Assembly: GCA_012976225.1 (NCBI GenBank)
Contig: JAAVVG010000012.1
Location: 248,001 to 312,000 of the forward strand
DNA: 64,000 nt
Source: Golubevia sp. BC0850
Lineage: Eukaryota > Basidiomycota > Exobasidiomycetes > Golubeviales > Golubeviaceae
Direction of reading: 5' to 3'
This document shows, in pieces, positions 55,597-64,000 of the stretch (position 1 is the stretch's first letter; every line of letters begins with the position of its first letter). The notes beneath the pieces are model-generated. The model made no database searches. It worked only from the letters and a program-made list of their open reading frames with translations, and was not told where the DNA came from. A program made the translations under genes and the position numbers.

Positions 55597-56957
55597 GGGT
55601 CAGGCATTCTACTCTCGTATCAATGGCTAGACTTTCCAAAAGTACCTACCCCATCTGGAGCAAGCTTTTAGTCCGGAACGTCACTCTACGTGGTTCAGAT
55701 CTTCCTTCCTTCTAACTCTTCTTGATGAATCATCCTGGAATCGGTAAAAGGGTTAGAAGTCTTCATTTTGACGAACCTCCAAATGATGATGAATCGATTT
55801 TCAAATTAGCCATGACAGCTTATGAACTGGATTCAATGGGACATCCAAGATCACCACACAACGATTATATCCGCAGCGATCTTTGGTGGGGTTACGTCCC
55901 TGGTCTAGAAGGTAGAAATCGTAGAGATCTACCCAGACAAATAGTTGGAATGGCAAGACCTTTGATCTTGGAGCAGTGCAGCAATTTACAGGATCTTTCA
56001 TTCAGTACAGCAATCTCGTTTCCTTTTTATGCATCTAAAGGAGTCAGATCAATCTTCTCTGAGAACCTGAAGACCATCAAATCAACTCAATTAGAAAGAT
56101 GGAACGGTGATCAACACACTCCGCACGCACCTCAATTCACAGGTAGACAAGTTCTTTTCTTGTTGATCTCGCTCCCGCAGATTCAAGAGGCTTCATTTGT
56201 CTTCTCAGTTCACCCAGAAGATGTTAAGGCTATCAATACTCATACTTCGGACTTACTGGAATCAGGCAGATGTGTTTGTAAAGTCAAGAAACTTTCAGTG
56301 AACGTCCATCTCTATTCTTCAAAAGAATTGTTTAAATTAGATTTAACCTTTACCAATTTACTCTCAATCTTCAACACTTTAGGGAACCTAAATTTAAAAA
56401 CTTTCGATTTTGAGGAGTCGATTAATCCTGTAGGAGAGATCAAATTCAATAAAAACAAGAATCAAACCCCAACTTTCGAGAATCTGAGAGGTTTAAAATC
56501 TTCTTTGAAGAGTTTAACTTCACTCTCAGTCGTAGGATTGAAAGATTTAGAGCTTCCCCCTTCAGAATGTCCCAGCATTAAAGGAGGTAACTTAACCTCT
56601 ATTTTGAAGACTTTCAAGAAGCTGGTCCAACTCTCGGGTCCATCTGAGAGTTGGACCTGAGATCATCACAATGGTTTCTACGGATCAATTGATGAAACAA
56701 AGAAGCTTAGACTCTTTCCTAAAGGTCTCAAAAGTCTAGAACTAGCTTATAACTACGAGACTGGAGCTCCTCACTGTGGATTTAAGCCTTCTGAATGCGA
56801 TCTGGCAAACCTGTTGAGATCGAACTGTATTAGATTCTCAGACAAAACGGAAGTGATTAAAACTCTCAAGGAGCTTAAAGGTCCAAAGGATAAGCTCGGA
56901 AGTTTACCTGAAGACTATGAAAACTTCGTATGCAAAGCAGAATTGGGAGGAGGATAG
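55597..56957 (+). pseudogene. F-box/LRR-like gene, disrupted
   Basis: The frame from about 55,597 reads the second half of an F-box-like region (STLVSMARLSKSTYPIWSKL, LVRNVTLRGSDLPSF), meets a TAA at 55,713, and continues in the same frame with NHPGIGKRVRSLHFDEPPND, the typical post-F-box strand. Leucine-rich text follows (LILEQCSNLQDLSFSTAISF, KSSLKSLTSLSVVGLKDLEL) to a stop at 56,658. Similar text then resumes in another frame (PKGLKSLELAYNYETGAPHC) to a TAG at 56,957. One stop and one frame change indicate a recently broken gene. The 5' end is uncertain: an acceptor-like CAACCAG lies near 55,597 and a possible upstream exon near 55,441. Confidence 0.6.
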
Positions 56958-57367
56958 AAGGGATTTGATGATACTTACGCAAATCAAGGGGTTGAAGTTG
57001 GAATTGTTCAAGGAGAAAGAGCCAGGCGCTTGGTGTTGAAAGGTCAAATTTGTTAGGGTCACTGAGAGAGAGCGAGAAGAACAAGATGAAGATGAAGTCA
57101 GAATACTCAGTTTCCAAAAGTTCGTCCAATGTCTAAGATCCTCTCCGTCTATTGAAAACTGGAAGCGGCCTGAAGTGACTTCGCTCTGCGTGTGACTGAG
57201 TCTGCCGGTAGATTTGTACTTTTTTCTTCCTGCAAACTCTGAATCTCTACTAACTAGTGTCATCAAAATTTGAAGGGAAAAGAAACGAACGATTTGAAGG
57301 TTGTCGACATTTGATCTCTTCTCTCTTTTCTCTTTCTCTCCTTCTCCCAGCCACTATCACTATCAGA
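56958..57367. other. Intergenic: F-box relic 3' flank and RTR1 promoter
   Basis: About 410 bases. Minus-strand frames here overlap the relic and have no domain. The last 60 bases before the RTR1 ATG are T/C-rich leader. Confidence 0.45.
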
Positions 57368-59724
57368 ATGCCAGGACTGCTCGCTCAGCCCATCGGATCT
57401 GAATCATCTTCTTCTGCCATTCCAACCAACGAAACTACTTCAACTCAACCCAACAACAGCCGAAGGAGAGCATGCAACTCTTCAGCAGGAGGTACTTCCA
57501 ATACCCAAGATGTCAGACGTCCCAGGCATATCAATCCAACGAGTAGATCTGCCAGATTGGGTGCTGCACCCTCAAATTTAAGAGTTCAAATGCCAGTCTC
57601 TGAAGTAATGAGAGAGCATCAACACAATTCGACGGGTAGCTCTAGCTCAGCAACTGGTCCAACAAGGAACAGGCTTCTAGCAGCTGTCGCTGTCAATCGT
57701 GACAGTTCACAGCCATCTCCTATCAGATCAACTTCAAATAATCAAGCTAGATCAAATCAGAGCGCAGTTGGTTCCAGTTCGATTCTCAATGAGGCTCTGA
57801 GAAGCGTCGATGATGGTCCAAGTGCAGCTGCAGCTGCAAGTAGCACTCACTCTGCTGAAGCTTCTACTTCAAGGCTCCCAATTCAAGTCACAGACGCTCA
57901 GATTTTGACTCAATCAGTGTTGCAACAGAGAGAAAGAGAAAGGATCACTTTGAGTTGGATTGAGAGATTGGCCGATTCTAGAGATCAGGGAAAGGAGATC
58001 TCGAGAGAGCATCTGAAAAGAGCTGTGAGTTTATGCTTCAGGCTTGATCATCGTATCCAGGTAGAGAATAGTGATACAGACATTCTCAGGAAGATAGAGT
58101 TGGAGTTGGAAAGAAGGAAGTCTGTTCAGAATATCAGCTGAAGGTAGAGATGCTCAACAGGGCAACACCTTACTCATCTTCTCTCCTTTCTTTAACCCAT
58201 CCATTTCAGCTAACTTATCTTTCTCGGTCCAGTTGGATTCAAGTCCTTCAAGAGAGGCATCTCTCCAACAAATGTGGATACCCTCTATGTTCCAACTCTC
58301 CTAGAGTCCCTCCTCGAGGTTTCAATTCCACTCCTTCCACTTCAATTCCTACTCACACTTCCAATTCTTCCCCATCAACATCTTCTGATCCTTCAAAGCC
58401 TCTAACACCTTATGCTCAAGCCAAACTAGCTGCTTCTAAAGCTCTCCCGGCATCTGCACCTCGCTATAGAGTTTCATTAAAGAACAGATCCATCACTTTA
58501 GACGACTCAGAATCCTCAACAGGTCCAAATTCTTTTTGTAGCGATATTTGTCATAGAGGAGCTGAATGGGTTAAAAGATGGGTTCTGAAAGGTTCTACTC
58601 AAGATTCAGGAGACGAGTCAGAAGAAGAGGAGGGAAGGAAAATTCATGTTGGTTCTGCAAAACGAAGAATCACTGGGAATGAACTTTTCAAAAAGAATAG
58701 GAAGAGGGAGATCAAAGAAGCTAGACAGAATGGTGGGAGATGGGAGAGAAGAATGGAAGAAGACAAATGGGCGGAAATTGAATTGTTGGAGGATTTGGAG
58801 GAGAAAGGTCAGGTGCCAGAGACTGGGAAAGAGGACCAAGAAGAAACACCTTCTGAGGAATTGGAGGAGCAAGAGAAAATCACTAGTTCGAATCAGATGG
58901 TCAAGGAAGATGAGGGAGGAAAGGATCCGATGTCCGAGGCGGAAGCAGCTGCAAGAGCTTATACGAAAGCGGTAGCTCTTCAAAACGGTTCAACATCTAA
59001 GCTCTCAAATCCAATCTCCAAATCTACCTCAAACCAGCTCGCTCAATCAGCGCCTTCATCTTCTACACGAAAACCACCTGTCTCTACTAGTTCTCCCCCT
59101 CCAGCCGAAGCAACCTCTACTCACGACAAGGTCAAGTCTTTGATCGAATCTTTAGTCATAACAGAGAGGTTCGATCCGTCAAGTTCCTCTGCCTCTGCTT
59201 CCACCTCTAAATTTCCAACAAATTCCAACAAGTCCAAATCCGTTTCTTTCTCCGAAGTCAAACCGACTTCTACCTCAAGCTCTCGAGAACAGATCCCTCT
59301 CACTCCAAAGACCAGAAAGACAAAGAGAAGTGCAGGTGGAGGGTTAGATTTAGATGAACTATTAGGTTTAGATGATGAAGATGATTACGGATCTGAATCA
59401 GATGATGGTTTGAGCACAGCAGCTAGAATTACAAGGAGCGTTCAATTAGCTTCAAGACAAGGATTAGGAGCTGATTTCAATTCAAACGTTTCCGTTAGAA
59501 GTAGAAATGATCTGATAGAAAAGACTAGAGGTGCTGAAGATCTTCGAAAAAAATCTTTGAAGGAGAATGGAACCGAGATGGATTTTGGATCAAATGATCC
59601 GGATCAAGATGAGGAGCTCACGGAGGAACAAGAACTGCAGTTGAAGAAGTTGGAAGAGGAGAATCGAGAGTTGGACGATCTTTTCGCTATCGCTGACAGA
59701 GAAAACTGGGGTAGAGAGACCTGA
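57368..59724 (+). CDS. RTR1: RNA polymerase II CTD phosphatase RTR1/RPAP2 family
   Basis: Dephosphorylates Ser5 of the Pol II C-terminal repeat and takes part in Pol II nuclear import. Two exons (57368-58060, 58210-59724; intron 58061-58209) give 735 aa. The intron is required to join the pre-zinc-finger helix (LQQRERERITLSWIERLAD, LKRAVSLCFRLDHRIQ) to LTYLSRSSWIQVLQERHLSN, matching RPAP2 architecture; without it the frame ends at 58,141. The atypical zinc-binding residues are visible: CGYPLC (about 253-258) and FCSDICHRGAEW (about 340). After the catalytic domain comes a long acidic and Ser-rich tail with DLDELLGLDDEDDYGSESDD and a final coiled-coil-like EELTEEQELQLKKLEEENRE. Yeast Rtr1 is 226 aa, so both ends are extended, as in animal RPAP2. 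Confidence 0.9.
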
Positions 59725-60049
59725 AATGCTAGTTCGCTCTCAACTTCACAATCTTTCATTTGTATAACACTTCAATCAATTCAATGACATTTCATAGTGG
59801 ACACTTTCTTCTGTGTCGAGAGAGGAAAGGGGAAAGAACAGAAACAAGACCGGTCTGGCGCGTTGTTGATGACAGATCGAAGAAGCTTGAACTATGATGA
59901 AAAAGTGACACTATGATGAAGATGAAGATTGGAAAATTTGGAAAGAGACTTAATCAATAGGGGAAGGGGAAGGAGACATTTTCTTTTGTTAGTTGTATTT
60001 ACAATTTATCTTTTGAGGTTATCGATCTCCATCGACCTAGCTTCCTTCT
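59725..60049. other. Short convergent intergenic region
   Basis: About 325 bases between the 3' ends of RTR1 and the AT-hook gene. Two near-repeats of ACTATGATGAA lie at about 59,892 and 59,911. Nothing else recognised. Confidence 0.5.
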
Positions 60050-63000
60050 TTAAACACCGAAAGGATTCTCAGGAACTCTTCTAGGTCTTGAAATTGTCTC
60101 CAGATCTCTGTTGCAAAGTTGCAGCAATCCGTCGAAAGGTTTTTGCATCTCGGCCAAGATTCTGTCGACACGATCGATTTTCTCTTTAAGGTCCTTTCCC
60201 AGCTCGATGAGAGATTCCAGAACTTGTTCACTGAGATAAGAGCGAAAAGGAACCACAGAGTGTCAGTGAAACGGCCGACTCAGCGAAAGAAGATCGAGTC
60301 AACTTGACATCTCGAATCTTGTCTCACCTTTCGTTGGCGAGTTCTCTGAGAGTTCTAACGACGATAATGAGCAACTTCTTCCCTCTCTTTTGAGATTCGG
60401 TTTCCCTTTTCAAGACATCTGCCTTAGCATTCTTCATGACGGTCTGTGAGAAGGAAGGAAGAAGAAGGAGACAACTCAGTGAATGGTCGATTGAAACTTC
60501 TTAGTTCAATCGAGATCGAGGCTTAGACTCACATCTACGATTCTCTTCAAAGCCGCTTCGACTTTGTCTACACTCTTCAACTCCTTTTGGGGTTGAGGAA
60601 CTGGACCTTTGTCTTTTCCAGCTGGTGGCTTGTCGGCCATACCCAACGATCTCACGAGATCTTTGATGGTAGATCTTCTAGCACGAGTTACTCCGGCGAT
60701 GGTAGCAGCAGCCTCTTTGGAGATGACGGAACTGATTTCTTTAGGAGCAGAAGAGGCACCGAGAAGAGAACCCGGAGATTTCTTGACCTTGGAAGAACGA
60801 GTCGAAGGAGAACTTGTGGTAGGTCCGAGACGTTTGAAAGCCTTTCCTAAGCCTTTGGAGTCGACGTATTCAGGTTCGGCGATGATGACTTGAAGCCCTG
60901 AGAAGCGAGAGAAAGTTATTGGAGAAGTAAAGAACAAGAGACTGAGATCTTGAGAGTTCTAGTCAAAAACTCACCTTTGCCTTTGCCTTTTCCTTGAGCC
61001 TTTCTACTTTGAGTAGGTCTGGGATCGAGGTCCATCTCTACCAAAGTTCTATCCTCCGCATTCTCATCTTCATCAAGGTCTTCGAATCCGTCTTGCATCT
61101 CGACGTCTCCATCAGTCTGAGGGCGTCTGAATGCAGGCGACTTGGCTAGATTACGCAACTTCAACAATTCTTGATACTCTTGTTGAGGAACGGATACGCG
61201 ACCTGAAGGAACGACAGCAGGAGCTTGGGTTCTGCTGATGGGTTTCTCCTTGTTGGCTACTCTGACATGAGCGGAGAGAGAATCGTGAGGTTGAGATTGA
61301 CTACTGATAGTTGGAGGTTGGGAAGCTGCTCTAGGAGGAGGGAAGGAGGGAATAGGAACGACTGATGCTGGTGCTGGAGCTTCTGAACGAGTTCCTTTTA
61401 CTTTAGTTGAATATTCTTCAGCTCCGCGACGATTGACGTTTGAGACCTTCTTCAGAGGAGTTGATTCCATAGGAGCTTCTTTCTCGACAGCGGCGACGGC
61501 TGCTCTAGTTTGACGACGATCTGGCTCTACTGCCTCAACGATGTCTTCTTGCATCAGTTTTGACTTTTCTTGTTCGGAAACTGATTGTACCTTCTTTGGA
61601 GAAGTTTTAGTTCCAGGTTGACGTGAAGGAGGAGGCTTGTCGACAGTAAGAATGGAAGCTCCGTCTTGGGTCTCCTCTTCAGTCTCCTCTTGAACCTTTG
61701 CTTGACTCTTTGACTTCGTCACGACCTTTGCTGTAGCTTTGACTGAATCTTTGGTTGGAGCTTTGGTCTGAACTTGAGCTTGAAGAGGAGGTGGAGATGG
61801 AGAATCCATCTGTCCTGGAAGGTTGTCAATCTGTAGATCTTCGACGCTTTCCTCGACGACTTGTCCCTTATTAGATCTAGCGATTTCTGACCTAGCGACT
61901 TCTGATCTAGCCAACTTTTCGGCCTTATCTTCTTCATCATTCTTCTTCAATCTCTTCTTGTGATTAGCATGCATCCAAGGAGCGATTTGAGGCTTTGAAA
62001 TTCCTGGAGAAGTAGTGTTGCCAGCACCTCCTTGAAGAACGTTGAGAGAACGATCTGCTCTGACTGATTCGGAACCTTCCTTCTCATTTCCTCTAGACTT
62101 CGAAGGACTTGCAGAACGAGCTGGAGAGACGGAATCACCTCTTGAGCTTTCTCCCTTTCTGGAAGAGCCATTTACGTCCTCGACGCCAAGAAACGAGCCT
62201 CCAGCAGTCTTCTTCTTCATCTTCGAAGCCTTTCCAGTCGAAGTTTGAACTGATTCTTCGTGTCCAGTTCTCTTTCCTTTGCTAGTAGACTTAGTATGAG
62301 GTGGAATCGAAGAAGTCTTGTTGGAAGGGGTAGTAGTCTTCTTGGCTGGAGCAGCAGCTTGACTCTTGCGATTGCTACGAGCCGCGGGTTTGGGAACGAC
62401 TTTCTTCTTAGAATCTGGAAGTTCTGAGTAGTCAGTGTGAGAAGTAGATCCAGACTTGTCCTTTGGCTGAGACTCGGCGGATTCAGCTCCTCCAGCTGGT
62501 GCTTTGTGTCTCTTCTCCTTTTCGAGACGCTTCTGTGCGAGAAGTTCAGTGAAAGAGAGCTAAGTAGATTGTAGATGTCATAGTGCGGAGAGAAGAAGAG
62601 AAAGAGGCCTGGTGAGCAGCTGCTTTAGCGGAAAGCTTTCCCGAGAAGGGGAGAGAAACGAAGCAGGGAAGACACTCACATTTAGACCTTCGGTGCCTTG
62701 AACACCTTCATCCTCAAATCCGCCATCCTCATCACTTTCGGCTTTAACCTTAGGACTGGTTTTTGACTTCTTAGTAGGTGGTTTGTCTCTTCCACCTACG
62801 CCTCTATTAGTCCCTCTTCCAACTCCACGACTTCCTTTAGGTCTTCCTCTTCCTTTAGGTCTTCCTCTTCCTTTAGGTCTTCCTCTTCCTTTAGGTCTTC
62901 CTCTTCCTTTAGTACCTCTTCCACTACCTCTTCCATCATAAGTTCCCTCCTTGAACTCGATCTCATCATCTTCAGAGTCGTCACCAGAATCGATCTCTTT

Positions 63001-63990
63001 TGCTGGACGTTTGTTCTTCTTTCCTTTGTCTTCGGAGAGAGCAGCTGTCTTAGCTTTAGCGATCTTCTTGTTGCCACCAAACTCTCTGTTGTTGGAATCA
63101 GAGTCCTCCAAAGGTGGAACTGAAGAGAGCTCGGACTCGTTATCGGTGACACGTCTAGAGGTAGTTGGTTGAGCAGGTTTAGTAGCTGTTAATCTTGAAG
63201 TTACCTTTTCTTTTCCCTTCTCCTTTCTCTTTCTCTTCTCCTTCTCTTTCTCTTTCTCTGACTCAGAACCGGAAATCTCCATAGGTTCAACGACAGCTTT
63301 AGTAGCAGCAGATTTGTAAGTAGCTCCTTTCTTTGGAGATGCAGCTTTGCTGAGAAGGATCTGATCAGATAGAGTTTCACTTAGTTCGCTTTCTGAAGAT
63401 TGACGACGTAAGAGCGGAAGGTTCATCATTTCCATGTCGTTGACCTTCTCTTTTTGTTGAGATCCAACAGTCCCGGTAGCAGGGATTAAGTTAACCTGAG
63501 GAACTCCTAATCCTTCTCTGTCTTCCATCTCTTGATCTTGTTCTTTATTTTGAGCATCAAAATCTAGTCCTGGATCGACAGATTGAAGTCTTGCGAGGTG
63601 CAAAAGATGAGATCTCTTTCTTTCATTGTCTCCATCGACTAGCTCCTCGTCGTCAGAGATTCCATCTGAATCCTCTCTGACGACTGATTCAACTGCCCCA
63701 CTTTGAGATTGTTTGCGTGAAGAAGTAAGTTGCTTCTCTACTGGAGGAATCTCTTTTGGGAAAGAGTCTTCTTCGATTTTCATTCCGACTCCTGCTTCTT
63801 CTTCTTCCTCTTGATTGGGTAGATGAAGGTACTCGGCGAACTCTCCAGAAGGAGCCTCGGCTCTACTTTCTCCTTTCTTCTTCTCCTTTTGAGCTCTCAG
63901 ATCTACAACTTGAGCTCCACGAGTGAGAAGAACGGTCTTGAGACTGGAGATGCTTTCAGGTTTGACGAAGACTGAGATTTCCTTGTCCAT
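60050..63990 (-). CDS. AT-hook nuclear protein, unknown (possibly 5'-incomplete)
   Basis: Five minus-strand exons (63990-62680, 62559-60975, 60897-60533, 60443-60328, 60230-60050) close in frame as 1,185 aa. Residues about 360-385 hold four consecutive GRGRPK AT-hook units, which bind the minor groove of AT-rich DNA. Around them are long Lys/Glu- and Ser-rich stretches (SEKEKEKEKRKRKEKGKEK). The C-terminal 250 residues are more ordered: LQVIIAEPEYVDSKGLGKAF, ARRSTIKDLVRSLGMAD, then coiled-coil-like KRGKKLLIIVVRTLRELANE and EQVLESLIELGKDLKEKIDR, ending VPENPFGV. The N-terminus (MDKEISVFVKPESISSLKTV) looks like a partial BRCT-type fold, as in Rap1, but this is weak. The ATG is 10 bases from the window edge, so an upstream exon may exist. 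A chromatin role is inferred from the AT-hooks only. Confidence 0.75.
62833..62912 (-). repeat. 18-bp tandem repeat encoding GRGRPK AT-hooks
   Basis: About 4.4 nearly perfect copies of an 18-bp unit (forward strand CCTTTAGGTCTTCCTCTT). Each encodes one GRGRPK hexapeptide of the AT-hook block. Identical codons in every copy imply recent expansion or homogenisation. Confidence 0.9.
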
Positions 63991-64000
63991 TTCGGTGTTG

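Noticed and set aside
58061-58209. Two separate genes at 57.4-58.1 and 58.2-59.7 kb
   Set aside because: A GTAGAG donor and CATTTCAG acceptor join them in frame and reconstruct the helix plus CGYPLC architecture of RTR1/RPAP2.
62833-62912. 18-bp tandem array as a CRISPR-like repeat
   Set aside because: Units are contiguous without spacers and encode AT-hooks in a eukaryotic gene.

Overview
The window reads as a gene-dense stretch of a filamentous or dimorphic fungal nuclear genome, most probably a basidiomycete. Reasons: many short spliceosomal introns with GTGAGT/GTAAGT donors and pyrimidine-rich acceptors, SIN1, ADA3, SEC59, RTR1 and B-cyclin homologues, and long low-complexity Ser/Pro extensions. 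I cannot fix the genus from sequence alone. I see no reverse transcriptase, transposase, viral gene or CRISPR array.

Conserved genes, left to right: an M24 aminopeptidase P (2.8-6.2 kb, +); a YDR124W-like helical-bundle protein (8.5-10.9 kb, +); the TORC2 subunit SIN1/AVO1 (12.3-16.1 kb, -); a small secreted protein (20.3-20.9 kb, +); a large single-pass membrane protein (21.9-26.1 kb, +); dolichol kinase SEC59 with a huge N-terminal extension (27.9-32.5 kb, -); the SAGA subunit ADA3/NGG1 (35.1-38.3 kb, -), divergent from a mitotic B-type cyclin (39.7-42.2 kb, +); a cysteine-rich possible secreted protein (43.5-44.0 kb, -); an intron-containing tRNA-Thr(AGT); arginase (48.8-50.3 kb, +); a 6-7 TM protein (51.6-53.2 kb, -); an RTC3/SBDS-domain protein with a 4-nt microexon (53.8-54.7 kb, +); RTR1/RPAP2 (57.4-59.7 kb, +); and an AT-hook nuclear protein at the right edge (60.0-64.0 kb, -). 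I built the exon models by hand from splice motifs, and all of them close in frame.

The unusual component is a dispersed family of decayed F-box/LRR-like genes. Four related copies (A at 0.6-2.3 kb, B at 26.4-27.3 kb, C at 33.2-34.5 kb, D at 45.3-46.6 kb) share a three-exon structure. B and C form a nearly perfect 1,191-bp inverted repeat that brackets SEC59. C and D share a 633-bp block with no difference seen, after which D switches to copy-A-like sequence. This is the signature of recent duplication, gene conversion or both. Three further F-box/LRR-like relics lie at 18.4, 44.1 and 55.6 kb. They alternate with single-copy housekeeping genes, so the locus looks like a conserved gene order repeatedly seeded by a fast-turnover F-box family.

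Other notable points are presequence-like N-terminal extensions ahead of a second in-frame ATG in two genes, a 5-nt first exon in SIN1, translatable in-frame introns, and four tandem GRGRPK AT-hooks encoded by an 18-bp DNA repeat.
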